DNA of 64,000 nucleotides from CAXXXW01 sp963665555 (GTDB lineage: Bacteria; Pseudomonadota; Alphaproteobacteria; Thalassobaculales; Thalassobaculaceae), in contig OY762308.1 of assembly GCA_963665555.2 (NCBI GenBank), positions 186,001 to 250,000 on the forward strand. Reading direction: 5' to 3'. Below, in pieces: positions 34,585 to 43,655 of the stretch; within the stretch, counting starts at the first letter, position 1; each line of letters begins with the position of its first letter. The notes beneath the pieces were generated by a model. That model was not told where the DNA came from. It ran no database searches and was given only the letters and a program-made list of their open reading frames with translations. The position numbers and the translations under genes were made by a program.

Positions 34585-34954
34585 GGGACCTTGCCTCCGT
34601 GTAGGCGATCTCCTCCTCGAGTTCCTCCGCCCGGTAGCGTTCCCGGTTCTCGAAATCCTCCCGTGTCACGTAGATCGGGACAACATAGCCAGGGCAGCGA
34701 TCCTCGTCCTCGTCCAGCATGTCCTGAAGCTCCAGGGACAGGTCGGTCGGGCCGGACTCGCTCGCGTCCCGGAACCTCTCGTAAGGTGCGTCGTAAACGA
34801 ACTCGATATCGACGACGGGCGCGTCGTCGTGGTCGAGTCCGGTCTTCACCGTGACGCCCCAGAGGCCGATCCCGCCGAAGTGCTTGCGAAAGAGCTTCTT
34901 CGCGATCGGTTCGATCTCCCCGGGCCGCATCCTTCCCCGCTCGCGTTCCTCCAT
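34571..34954 (-). CDS. Acidic partner protein of the HEPN gene
   Basis: A 127-residue protein of unknown family. The core reads ELEP-like helix then strand: GLWGVTVKTGLDHDDAPVVDIEFVYDAPYERFRDA, followed by SLELQDMLDEDEDRCPGY and VVPIYVTREDFENRERY, ending in a charged helix. It is strongly acidic and could cover a basic toxin, which would fit an antitoxin role; this is inference from pairing and charge. It is not an MNT nucleotidyltransferase, the usual HEPN partner: the GSxxxGxxxxxSDID pattern is absent. The start at 34954 has GAGGAACGCGAGCGG-like purines just inside rather than a clear upstream site. Confidence 0.62.
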   Translation of the reverse strand: MEERERGRMRPGEIEPIAKKLFRKHFGGIGLWGVTVKTGLDHDDAPVVDIEFVYDAPYERFRDASESGPTDLSLELQDMLDEDEDRCPGYVVPIYVTREDFENRERYRAEELEEEIAYTEARSRDAR

Positions 34955-34992
34955 GGCTTTCGTCCCCTTCCTCGCCGCGCCCCGCGCCGCCC

Positions 34993-35901
34993 CTACTCCG
35001 CCGCGTCGGCCAGCGCGTCGAGGCCGGCGAGGGCGGCGCGGATGGCCGCCTTTCGCGCCGCGTTCGGCTCCGACATCGGCGCGCGGGGCAGTCCGGCCGG
35101 ACAGCCCTGGACGGTCTGGGCGTATTTCGTGCAGGCCGGCAGGTTGTCCGTCCCCTCGGCCGTCATCGCGTTCCACAGCCGCAGCAGCCGCAAGTGCAGG
35201 TCGAGGGCCGCGGCGTGGTCGCCCGCCGCGACGGCGTCCCACAGCGCGACGCTGGCGTGCGGCGCCGCCGTCAGGATGGCGGCGATCGACCCCCGGCAGC
35301 CGAGCGCGTAGGACGGGTACATCAGCGCGTCCACCGCGCTGAAGATGTGGTCCTCCGGCCGCGCGTCCATCGCCAGGTCGGCCATCAGCTTGAGGTCGCC
35401 CGCGCTCTGCTTGACGCCGATCACGCCCGGGATTTCCCGCATGATGCGCAGCAGCAGGGCCGGCGAGAGGTAGGTCCACGGCACCACGTTGTAGATGACG
35501 ACCGGCATCCCGGTCTCCTCCGCGAGCGCGCGGAAATGCCCGGCCATCGCTTCGTCGGTCGGGCGGAACAGGTAGTGCGGCGGCGTGACCTGCAGCGCGA
35601 CCGCGCCGGTCCCGGCCAGCGCCTTGCCGCGCGCGATCGCCTCGCGCGTGCTGTCGGAGATGACGCCGGCGATAATCGGGAAGCGGCCGGCCGCCGCCTC
35701 CACCGCCGCCTCGACCAGCCGCACATGCTCGTCCATGTCGAGCGCGTGGCCCTCGCCGGTGCTGCCCCCGACGGCGGCCCCGCCGGTCACGCCGGCGGCC
35801 GCGAACCAGTCCATCTGGCGGCGGACCAGCCCGTATTCGATCTCCCCGTTCGCGTCGAACGGCGTGGTGGCCGGCGGAATCACGCCCCTCAGTTCGGCCA
35901 T
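34993..35901 (-). CDS. Dihydrodipicolinate synthase/N-acetylneuraminate lyase family protein
   Basis: A 302-residue class I aldolase-type barrel. N-terminal GVIPPATTPFDANGEI, GGSTGEGHALDMDEH, the catalytic Tyr in PVVIYNVVPWTYLSP and the Schiff-base Lys in IPGVIGVKQSAGDLKLM are visible. The family includes DapA, NanA and several sugar-acid aldolases; the absence of a dap neighbour and the WTYLSP variation argue against DapA itself. The start at 35901 (MAELRGVIPP) was chosen as the family-typical position; an earlier in-frame start would add 15 residues. Confidence 0.88.
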   Translation of the reverse strand: MAELRGVIPPATTPFDANGEIEYGLVRRQMDWFAAAGVTGGAAVGGSTGEGHALDMDEHVRLVEAAVEAAAGRFPIIAGVISDSTREAIARGKALAGTGAVALQVTPPHYLFRPTDEAMAGHFRALAEETGMPVVIYNVVPWTYLSPALLLRIMREIPGVIGVKQSAGDLKLMADLAMDARPEDHIFSAVDALMYPSYALGCRGSIAAILTAAPHASVALWDAVAAGDHAAALDLHLRLLRLWNAMTAEGTDNLPACTKYAQTVQGCPAGLPRAPMSEPNAARKAAIRAALAGLDALADAAE

Positions 35902-35947
35902 GTCGCGCTCCCTTCCCGTAGCGGATATGTCGGTTTCGTCGCCCACT

Positions 35948-37209
35948 TTACCCGCCCCGGCCGCGCGAGGCCATCGGCGCGAACGCGCCGCGCGCGGTTG
36001 CGGCGCATGGCGCGCGCCGGCCTACTCCGCCGCGTGGACCGCGCCGCCTTCCGCCGCCGGCCGCGGGCGCGGGGGCGTCCGGGCGGCGCGCGGCGCGCCA
36101 CGGCTCGCTCTTGATCCAGGCGACGAGGTAGGCGAAGCCGACGATGCAGGCGAGGCCGGCGAGGTTGACCAGCGCCGCCGTCGCCGCGCTCCGCCCCATC
36201 TGGTCCAGCGCCATGCCGGCCAGTTGCGCCAGCCACAGGTTCAGCAGGAACACCGGCAGCGCCTGCTGCCCCACCTTCAGGACCGGCCGCGCCCACCGCA
36301 TCTCCAGCAGGTGCTCGCGATGCCTGACGAACACGATGGCGAGGTAGGCCAGGCACAGGAAATGCACATAGCGCGACAGGCCGTAATCCGTCTTGTTCCG
36401 CCACGGCGCGAGAACGGCGTGGATCTCCTCGTAGGCCGGGATGCGCGTCCATGTCGGCCAGTGGGCGAACGGGATGCTGGCGACAACGAACACGGCCGCC
36501 GCGACGACCAGCCAGGCTCGGGGCGGCGGCGCCTTCACCCAGCCCGCGCCAGCGCGAAGCCGGTCAGGAACAGCAGCTGCCAGCCCAAGGGGTTGAAGAA
36601 CCACTCGATATGGGGGTGCTTCGGGTGCGCCGGGAGCCCGCCGTCCAGCGCCCAGTTCGCGGCGTAGAGCGCGGCCGACGCCGCCACCGGCAGCCAGGGA
36701 TGGACCCGCGCCAGCAGCATCGCCGCCGGGATCAGCAGCAGCGCGCCCATGTACATCGGCAGGATGTCGAAATAGTTCGGCACGTAGGTCAGCGTGAACA
36801 GGCCGATCAGGGCCGGCCCGGTCTCGTTCACGGCGTAGTGGAGGTTGAGGCGGCGCAGGTAGTCCGTCTCGCCGCCGATCCAGGCGTTGCCCGCCAGGCA
36901 CAGTCCGAGGACGAAGAAGAAGATCAGCACATGCGAGGAGTAGAGCTGCCACACCCGGTAGGCGACGCGGGCCGTCCCGTGCCAGAACCCGGCGCGCAGG
37001 AAGGCGCCGCCGAAGGCGATCGCGGCGGCGTAGCCGGAGCAGAAGACGAACATCTCCGCCGCGTCCGACCAGCCGAACCGGGCCGGGATGTACTGCCCCC
37101 AGAGGTTGGCGGGCACGTGGGCGACGAAGATGATCAGCATCGCCACGCCGCGGAAGAAGTCGAGCCGCGGGTCGCGCCTTCGCGCCGTCGGTCGCGCCGT
37201 CGCTTGCAT
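35948..37209 (-). pseudogene. opgC: OpgC, glucan succinyl/acyl-type membrane protein, frameshifted
   Basis: OpgC-type proteins are multi-TM acyltransferases that add succinyl or similar groups to osmoregulated periplasmic glucans. The N-terminal part from 37209 (RRRDPRLDFFRGVAMLIIFVAHVPAN) runs to a TGA at 36535 after TGFALARAG; the rest of the protein (GWVKAPPPRAWLVVAAAV, SIPFAHWPTWTRI, then KVGQQALPVFLLNLWLAQLAGM) continues in another frame to the TAA at 35948. The defect equals one missing base near 36540 in GCGCGGGCTGGG. About ten hydrophobic segments are covered by both parts. Divergent opgH lies just to the right. Confidence 0.82.
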
Positions 37210-37306
37210 GGCTCTCCCGCGCCCCCGGCCGCCGCGCCGCCCGCGGCCGCGCGATCGTATCGCCCCGCCCGCCGCGATGGCCAATGGAATCTCGGCGCCG
37301 CCGCGC

Positions 37307-37335
37307 GTGACGGCGCCGGCGGGCGGCGCCATACT
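37307..37335 (+). promoter_or_regulatory. Weak promoter-like boxes before opgH
   Basis: GTGACG (37307-37312) and CATACT (37330-37335) are spaced by 17 bases, 51 bases before the GTG start. The same CATACT box with 17-base spacing occurs before the sodC-type gene. Confidence 0.3.
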
Positions 37336-37386
37336 GCGCGCGCGGGCGGAGGGGCGGACCGGGCCGGCGGCGGGGGGCATCCATCG

Positions 37387-39231
37387 GTGAACGCGAAACG
37401 GTCCCGGCCCCGCGACCCGGCCGGCGGCGCGGCGCGGCCGCGCATGGCGGCGCGGCGCGCGGTCTTCGCCGCGCTGGTCCTGGCGACGATGGCCGGGCTT
37501 GCCGGCGCGCTCGCGCTCGTGCTGTCCGAGGGCGGGCTGGCGGCGCTGGAGATCGTCCTGGTCGCGCTGTTCGCGCTCAACACGCCGTGGCTGTGCATCG
37601 GGTTCTGGAACGCGGTAATCGGCGTCGCGCTGCCGCGCTTGCGGCGCGACTGGCTCGCCGCCGCGCTGCCGCTGCGGGGGCTGGGCGAGGACGAATCCCC
37701 GGTCGCGTCGCGCGTCGCAATCGTCATGCCGGTGCGCAACGAGGACGCCGGGCGCGCGGTGGGGCGCCTGCGCGCGGCGGCGGATTCGCTCGACGCGGCC
37801 GGCCATGGCGGCGCCTTCGCCTTCTTCCTGCTGAGCGACACCGACCGGCCCGCCGTCGCGGCCGCGGAGGAGCGGCTGTTCGCCCGCTGGCGCGCCGCCG
37901 ATCCGCGCCCGGACCGCCTCCATTACCGCCGCCGCGCCCGCAACACGGGCCTCAAGGCCGGCAACATCGCCGATTTCTGCGACCGCTGGGGCGGCCGCTT
38001 CGACCACATGGTCGTGCTCGACGCCGACAGCGCGATGACCGGGGCCGCGATCCTTCGGATCGTGCGCCTCATGGAGGCCAACCCGCGGCTCGGCATCCTC
38101 CAGACGCTGGTCACGGGCCTGCCATCGGCCGCCGCCTTCGCGCGGGTGTTCCAGTTCGGGATGCGGCACGGGATGCGCGCCTACACGCTGGGAAGCGCCT
38201 GGTGGCAGGGCGACCACGGCCCCTATTGGGGGCACAACGCGATCGTCCGGCTGGCGCCGTTCCGCGCCCATTGCCGCCTGCCGCGCCTGCCCGGCGCGCC
38301 GCCGCTCGGCGGCGATGTCCTGAGCCACGACCAGGTGGAGGCCGCCCTGATGCGCGGCGCCGGCTGGGAGGTGCGCGTGCTGCCCGTCGAGGGCGGCAGT
38401 TTCGAGGACAACCCGCCGACGCTGCAGGACTACCTGAAGCGCGACCTGCGCTGGTGCCAGGGCAACATGCAGTACCTCCGGCTGCTGGCGATGCCCGGCG
38501 TGCTGGCGATGGGGCGGCTGCAGCTGCTGCTGGCGATCCTGATGTATGCCTCGGCGCCCGTCTGGTACGCCTTCATGGCGACGGGCCTGGCGTATTTCGC
38601 GTTCGCCGTGGACGACGCGCGGGGGTTCGCGCCCACCGGCCCCGGCGTGGCGCTGTTCGCCATCGTGCTGGCGCTGGGCTTCGCGCCGAAAATCCTCGGC
38701 GTGCTGGACCTGCTGTCGCGGCCGGCGGAGCGGCGGCGCTACGGCGGCGGGCGCGCGGCGGCGGCCGGCGCGCTGGTCGAGGCGGCGTTCTCCATGCTGC
38801 TCGCCCCGGTCGCGGCGCTGGCGCAGACGGTGCTGATCGCCGGCCTGTTCCTGGGGCGGCGGATCGCCTGGGACGGGCAGCGGCGCGACCCGCGCCGCGT
38901 CTCCTGGCGCGAGGCGGCGGGGGCGCTGTGGCCGCAGACGCTGGCGGGGATCGGCCTCGCCGGCGCGCTGGCGGCGCTGGCGCCCGGTTTCCTGCCCTGG
39001 GCCGCGCCGGTCGTGCTCGGGCTTTCGCTGGCGATCCCCTTCGCGGTGGCGACCGCGCGGCCCGGCGCGGGGCGGGCGCTGGCGCGGTCCGGCTGTTGCG
39101 CGATCCCGGAGGAGATCGACCCGCCGGCCGAACTCCGCCGCCTCGGCCTCGGCGCGGCGGCGACCCCGCCGGCGCCGGAGGAGGGGCGGCCGGAGGCGCC
39201 GGGGAGCCGGAGGGGCGCGGCCCGCGCGTAG
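37387..39231 (+). CDS. opgH: OpgH/MdoH, glucan biosynthesis glucosyltransferase
   Basis: A 614-residue integral membrane GT2 glucosyltransferase that builds the beta-1,2 backbone of osmoregulated periplasmic glucans from UDP-glucose. Motifs: ASRVAIVMPVRNED, the DxD-like VVLDADSAMTG, and the acceptor site RDLRWCQGNMQYL. Hydrophobic helices flank the catalytic domain (about residues 25-75 and 375-570). The start is the GTG at 37387; an ATG at 37444 would drop 19 residues. OpgG, the usual partner, is not in the window. The divergent opgC gene supports the assignment. Confidence 0.92.
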   Translation: MNAKRSRPRDPAGGAARPRMAARRAVFAALVLATMAGLAGALALVLSEGGLAALEIVLVALFALNTPWLCIGFWNAVIGVALPRLRRDWLAAALPLRGLGEDESPVASRVAIVMPVRNEDAGRAVGRLRAAADSLDAAGHGGAFAFFLLSDTDRPAVAAAEERLFARWRAADPRPDRLHYRRRARNTGLKAGNIADFCDRWGGRFDHMVVLDADSAMTGAAILRIVRLMEANPRLGILQTLVTGLPSAAAFARVFQFGMRHGMRAYTLGSAWWQGDHGPYWGHNAIVRLAPFRAHCRLPRLPGAPPLGGDVLSHDQVEAALMRGAGWEVRVLPVEGGSFEDNPPTLQDYLKRDLRWCQGNMQYLRLLAMPGVLAMGRLQLLLAILMYASAPVWYAFMATGLAYFAFAVDDARGFAPTGPGVALFAIVLALGFAPKILGVLDLLSRPAERRRYGGGRAAAAGALVEAAFSMLLAPVAALAQTVLIAGLFLGRRIAWDGQRRDPRRVSWREAAGALWPQTLAGIGLAGALAALAPGFLPWAAPVVLGLSLAIPFAVATARPGAGRALARSGCCAIPEEIDPPAELRRLGLGAAATPPAPEEGRPEAPGSRRGAARA

Positions 39232-39335
39232 CCCGGCGCGCGCGATTCGCCCGACTTCGGCGTTGCGCGCGGGCGCGGGCCGGCGCATCCTGCGCGCCGC
39301 CCGCCCGTCCCGCGCCGCCACGGGAGAACGCCGCC

Positions 39336-40139
39336 ATGCCGCTCGATCCCCGGACCGTCGAGGAGTTCCGCGCCGACGGCGCCGCCGTCCTGCGCGGCGC
39401 GATCCCGCCCGACTGGATCGAGGCGCTGCGCCGCGGCGTCGCCCGCAACATGGACGCGCCCGGCCCTTACGCGCGCCACTACACCGCCGCCGGCGCGCCG
39501 GGGCGGTTCTTCGGCGACTACTGCAACTGGCGGCGCATCGCGGATTACCGGGACTTCCTGTTCGATTCCCCGGCGCCGCTCCTGGCCGGCGAACTGATGG
39601 GGTCGTCCAAGGTCAACCTGTTCCACGAGCATGTGCTGGTGAAGGAGCCGGGCACGCTGGACCGGACGCCGTGGCACCACGACCAGCCGTATTACTGCGT
39701 GGACGGGCGCGACACCTGCTCGTTCTGGATTCCGCTCGACCCGGTGGCGCGGGCGGCCTGCGTCGAGTTCGTCGCCGGCTCGCACCGCTGGGGCCGCTGG
39801 TTCGCGCCGGCCAAGTTCCGCCCTGGCGAGACCTTCGCGCGCGACGACGAGGGCTTCGAGCCGGTTCCCGACATCGACGCCGAACGCGACGGGCTGCGCC
39901 TGCTGTCCTGGGACCTGGAGCCGGGGGATTGCGTCGCCTTCCACTTCCTGACGGTGCACGGCGCGCCGGGCAACCTGTCGGAAACGACGCGCCGCCGCGC
40001 CTTCGCGGCCCGCTACACCGGCGACGACGCGCGCTTTGTCCGGCGCGCCGGCGAGATGTCGCCGCCCTTCCCGGAGGTGACGCTGGAGCCGGGCGCGCCG
40101 ATGGATTGCGAGACCTTTCCGGTGGTCGCGCGGCTGTAG
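39336..40139 (+). CDS. Phytanoyl-CoA dioxygenase (PhyH) family protein
   Basis: A 267-residue Fe(II)/2-oxoglutarate dioxygenase. The iron triad is visible: TPWHHDQPYYCVDG gives His and Asp, and HFLTVHGAPGN the distal His; an Arg for 2-oxoglutarate lies in RRRAFAARYTG. KVNLFHEHVLVKEPG is typical of the family. Members hydroxylate varied small molecules, lipids or halogenated compounds; the substrate here is not known. It stands alone in the forward direction, convergent with the DsbA-like gene. Confidence 0.9.
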   Translation: MPLDPRTVEEFRADGAAVLRGAIPPDWIEALRRGVARNMDAPGPYARHYTAAGAPGRFFGDYCNWRRIADYRDFLFDSPAPLLAGELMGSSKVNLFHEHVLVKEPGTLDRTPWHHDQPYYCVDGRDTCSFWIPLDPVARAACVEFVAGSHRWGRWFAPAKFRPGETFARDDEGFEPVPDIDAERDGLRLLSWDLEPGDCVAFHFLTVHGAPGNLSETTRRRAFAARYTGDDARFVRRAGEMSPPFPEVTLEPGAPMDCETFPVVARL

Positions 40140-40153
40140 CCGGCGCCGCCGCG

Positions 40154-40906
40154 CTACCCGCCGGCCCGGGCGCGCGCCACCAGGGCGGCCAGCCGCTCCC
40201 CGCCGACGGCGCCGGGCACCACCTCTCCGTCGATCACGAAGGCCGGCGTGCCGTTTATCGACAGGGCCTGGGCCAGTTCGCGCGCCCGCGCGATATGCGC
40301 ATCGACCTCCGGCGCCTCCATGTCCCGGATCAGGCGGGCCACGTCGAGGCCGGCCTCGCTCGCGGTCTGGAACACCGCCTCCTCGGTGAGGCGGCCGCGG
40401 ACGCGCATCAGGCCGAGATGCATCGCCTCGTACCCGCCCTGGGCGCGCGCCGCCAGCGCCGCCCGCGCCGCCGTCGTCGAGACCGGGCCGAGGATCGGGA
40501 ACTCCTTCATCACCAGCCTAAGCCCGCCGTCCAGGCGCGCCACGTCCAGCATCGGCTCCAGCATCCGCTTGCAGTAGCCGCACTGGTAGTCGAAGAACTC
40601 GACCAGCGTCACGTCGCCGTCGGGATTGCCGAGCACCGGGTCGCGGGGATCGCGCTCCAGTTCGGCGGCCAGTTCGGCGGCGCGGGCGGCCTGGGCCAGG
40701 CGTTCGGCCGCCTCCTCCCGCGCCCGCATCGCCTCGATCGATTCGAGAACCGCTTCGGGGTTGCGCGCGATCCAGTCGCGGACCAGCGCCTCGATCTCCG
40801 CCTTGTCGGCCTCGGAGAGCGGGCCGTCGTGCGCGGCCGCCGGGACCGGAAGGCAGAGCGGGGCCGCGAGGCAGAGGGCGGCGAATCCGGCGCGGAGGGC
40901 GTTCAT
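40154..40906 (-). CDS. DsbA/Com1-like periplasmic thiol-disulfide protein
   Basis: A 250-residue exported protein: signal peptide to about residue 26 (cleavage near AAAHDG), a charged helical segment, then a thioredoxin-like domain with CGYC in FFDYQCGYCKRMLEPM and the cis-Pro region NGTPAFVIDG. The layout matches the Com1/DsbA-like proteins that often accompany M48 peptidases and aminotransferases in alphaproteobacteria. It would oxidise or isomerise disulfides in the envelope. The neighbouring M48 protease gene starts 93 bases upstream on the same strand. Confidence 0.9.
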   Translation of the reverse strand: MNALRAGFAALCLAAPLCLPVPAAAHDGPLSEADKAEIEALVRDWIARNPEAVLESIEAMRAREEAAERLAQAARAAELAAELERDPRDPVLGNPDGDVTLVEFFDYQCGYCKRMLEPMLDVARLDGGLRLVMKEFPILGPVSTTAARAALAARAQGGYEAMHLGLMRVRGRLTEEAVFQTASEAGLDVARLIRDMEAPEVDAHIARARELAQALSINGTPAFVIDGEVVPGAVGGERLAALVARARAGG

Positions 40907-40999
40907 TTCTCGTCTCCCGTGAAGGCGCGGCGCGGCGCGGACAGTGCGCCGGAACCGGCCCGCCTGTCCAGCCGTATCGGCCGGCCCGGGCGGCGCGCG

Positions 41000-42364
41000 T
41001 CAGCGGCGCCGGGCGAGGCGGCGGCGCGCGAGGCCGTCGATGTCGGCGGCCCGGCGCGCGGCGGGGGAGCCGGGCGGCAGGGCGCGGCGCGCGCGGTCCG
41101 CCTGGCGGGCCGCGTCCGCCGGGCGGCCGGCCAGCAGCGCCTCCTCGGCGAGCGACAGCGCCGCCATCGCCGTGTCGCCGGTCCGCCCCTGGGCGATCGC
41201 GAGGTTGCGCCAGACCCGCCCCGAAGGCGGTCCCGCGCGGACGACCCGCTCCAGGCGGCCGCGCGCGGCGGCGTTCGACTCCTCCGTGTTCAGCGCCAGT
41301 TCGACCCGCGCCAGCTCCCCCTCGACCGTCGGCTCCGGCCCCAGCAGGTCGAGCGCGCGGAGATAGGCCGCGCGCGCCTCCGCCGGCCGTCCCGATTCGA
41401 ACAGGATCTGCCCGCGCAACTCCCGGAAATACCCGTCCCCGGGGCGTTCGCCGATCAGCGCGTCGAGCAGGTCCAGCGCGCGGTCCGGCGCCGGCTCGCG
41501 GAAGGCGGCGATGGCGCGGGCGTAGCGCGCGGCGACGCTTGCGTCCTCCGGCGGATAGCGGCGCAGCACGCGCGCCGGCGGCTCCAGGAAGCCGGCGAGC
41601 TTGGCCGCCATGCGGGCGTGCCGCTCCACGCGGTCCGGCGGCGGCGTCGCGTCGCGGAACGGCGAGACAGCGAGGTGGCTTTCGACGAAGGCGATGCGCT
41701 CGCGCGTCAGCGGATGGGTGATCGCGTAGGCCGACCGCCGCGACACGGACAGCAGTTCCTGCCCTTCCAGCACGCGCAGGAACGCCGCCAGCCCGCGCGC
41801 GGACTGCCCGGTCGCGTCGAGCAGCCGGACCGCGGCCTGGTCCGCCGCCGCCTCCTGCGTCCGCGTGTAGCCCAGCATGGCGGCGCGCGCGGCGCCGGCC
41901 GCGCCGTGCAGGATCGCCGCGCCGGCGTCGGCCCGCCCGGCCGCCGCGGCCGCCGCCCCGGCCAGCACCGTGCCGACGATCGTCGCGGTCGAGGCGTCGC
42001 GCATCGCCGCCGAGGTCCGCGCGAGGTGGCCGCCCGCGATATGCCCGATCTCGTGCGCCAGCACGCCCGCGAGCTGCCCCGGCGTTTCGGTGCGCGCCAG
42101 CAGGCCGGTGTGGAGGAACAGGTTCTGCCCGCCGGCGACGAAGGCGTTCAGGCTGTCGTCGTGGACGATGTGGATGCCCACCGCCCCGGGCGCCAGGCCG
42201 GCGGCGGCCAGCAGTGGCGCGGCCAGGTCCCGGATGGTAGTTTCGATCTCGGCGTCGCGGATGAGCGCGCGGCCCTTCGCGGCGGCGCCGCCGGGCGCGA
42301 GGGCGAGCGCGAGGGCCAGCGCCAGCACGGGCGCGGCCGCGAGGCGGCGGCCTGGAAGGCGCAT
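41000..42364 (-). CDS. Periplasmic M48 metallopeptidase with TPR-like tail (BepA-like)
   Basis: A 454-residue exported protein. After a signal peptide (about residues 1-27, Leu/Ala-rich) the M48 domain shows the zinc motif GVLAHEIGHIAGGH and the third ligand region TRTQEAAADQAAVRLL. The C-terminal half is Ala/Leu-rich helical repeats (e.g. RALDLLDALIGERPGDGYF, FESGRPAEARAAYLRALDLL) that read as TPR-like scaffolding. BepA-type proteins degrade or assist misfolded LptD/BAM substrates in the outer membrane. The chosen start (MRLPGRR) is preferred over an ATG 12 codons upstream because it leaves a normal signal peptide. Confidence 0.9.
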   Translation of the reverse strand: MRLPGRRLAAAPVLALALALALAPGGAAAKGRALIRDAEIETTIRDLAAPLLAAAGLAPGAVGIHIVHDDSLNAFVAGGQNLFLHTGLLARTETPGQLAGVLAHEIGHIAGGHLARTSAAMRDASTATIVGTVLAGAAAAAAGRADAGAAILHGAAGAARAAMLGYTRTQEAAADQAAVRLLDATGQSARGLAAFLRVLEGQELLSVSRRSAYAITHPLTRERIAFVESHLAVSPFRDATPPPDRVERHARMAAKLAGFLEPPARVLRRYPPEDASVAARYARAIAAFREPAPDRALDLLDALIGERPGDGYFRELRGQILFESGRPAEARAAYLRALDLLGPEPTVEGELARVELALNTEESNAAARGRLERVVRAGPPSGRVWRNLAIAQGRTGDTAMAALSLAEEALLAGRPADAARQADRARRALPPGSPAARRAADIDGLARRRLARRR

Positions 42365-42462
42365 CGGCGAGGCTCCCGGTCGTTGCGCGCGCGTATCCAT
42401 ATCGGCGAGGCGGCGCCCCGGCGCAAGGGCGGACCGCCCGCCGAACCCGGAAAGGAAGGGAA

Positions 42463-43611
42463 ATGGCGTTGAAAGTGTCCCGGCGCGGCCAGGTTCCGCC
42501 CTTTATCGTCATGGACGTCATGCGGGCGGCGGCCGCGCGCGAGGCCGCCGGCGGCGACGTCCTGCACCTGGAGGTCGGGCAGCCCGCGACCGGCGCGCCG
42601 CGCGGCGTCATCGCGGCGGCCAGGCGCGCGCTCGACGACGACCGGCTCGGCTACACGCTCGCCTTCGGCCTGCCGGAGTTGCGCGAGCGCATCTCGGCCC
42701 ATTACCGGGCGTGGCACGGCGTCGCGGTCCCGCCGGAGCGGATCGCGGTGACCAAGGGGTCGTCGGCCGCCTTCCTGCTCGCCTTCCTCGCCGCCTTCGA
42801 GGCGGGGGACCGGGTGGCGATGGTCTCGCCCGGCTATCCGGCCTACCGCAACGTGCTCGCGGCGCTGGACGTGGAGCCGGTGCTCGTTCCCGCCGGGCCG
42901 GAGCACCGCCACCAGCCGACGCCGGCGCTGCTGGACGCCGTTCCGGGGCGCATCGACGGCCTGGTGATGGCCAGCCCGTCCAATCCCACGGGCACGATGG
43001 TGGACCGCGCCGGGATGCGCGCGCTGGCCGAGTGGTGCCGGGCGCGCGGCGCGCGGCTGGTCTCGGACGAGATCTACCACGGCATCGCCTACGGCGCCGA
43101 GGCGGCGACGGCGCTGGAGGCGGACCCCGAAGCGCTGGTCGTCAACAGTTTCTCGAAATACTTCTCGATGACCGGCTGGCGGCTCGGCTGGGCGGTGGTG
43201 CCGCCGGACATGGTTCGCGCGGTCGAGTGCCTGGCGCAGAACCTGTTCATCTCGGCCCCGACGCTCTCGCAACTGGCGGCGATGGCGGCGTTCGACTGCC
43301 ACGAGGAGCTGGAGGGCAATGTGCGCCGCTACGCGCGCAACCGCGAGGCGCTGCTGGAGGGGCTGCCGGCGGCCGGGCTGGGCGACATGGCGCCGGCGGA
43401 CGGCGCGTTCTACATCTACGCCGATGTGTCGCGGCACACGAACGACAGCGCGGAGTTCTGCCGCCGGATGCTGGCGGAGACCGGCGTCGCGGCGACGCCC
43501 GGCCTCGATTTCGACCCCGCGCGCGGCCACGCCGCCGTCCGCTTCTCCTTCGCCGGCGCGACCGAGGACATGCGCGAGGCCTGCCGCCGCCTGAAGGCGT
43601 GGCTGGGGTGA
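42463..43611 (+). CDS. Class I aminotransferase
   Basis: A 382-residue PLP-dependent aminotransferase. The cofactor Lys is in VNSFSKYFSMTGWRLGW; substrate-Arg neighbourhood HAAVRFSFAG near the C-terminus; the PLP-stacking and phosphate loop are TKGSSAAFLLAFLA and SPSNPTGTMV. It divergently flanks the M48 gene (98-base gap), a conserved pairing in many alphaproteobacteria where it is annotated simply as a pyridoxal-phosphate-dependent aminotransferase. The amino acid is not determined. Confidence 0.93.
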   Translation: MALKVSRRGQVPPFIVMDVMRAAAAREAAGGDVLHLEVGQPATGAPRGVIAAARRALDDDRLGYTLAFGLPELRERISAHYRAWHGVAVPPERIAVTKGSSAAFLLAFLAAFEAGDRVAMVSPGYPAYRNVLAALDVEPVLVPAGPEHRHQPTPALLDAVPGRIDGLVMASPSNPTGTMVDRAGMRALAEWCRARGARLVSDEIYHGIAYGAEAATALEADPEALVVNSFSKYFSMTGWRLGWAVVPPDMVRAVECLAQNLFISAPTLSQLAAMAAFDCHEELEGNVRRYARNREALLEGLPAAGLGDMAPADGAFYIYADVSRHTNDSAEFCRRMLAETGVAATPGLDFDPARGHAAVRFSFAGATEDMREACRRLKAWLG

Positions 43612-43655
43612 GGGGGGCCTCGGCCGTGCTATAGGGGACGGGAAGGGAGACGGCG

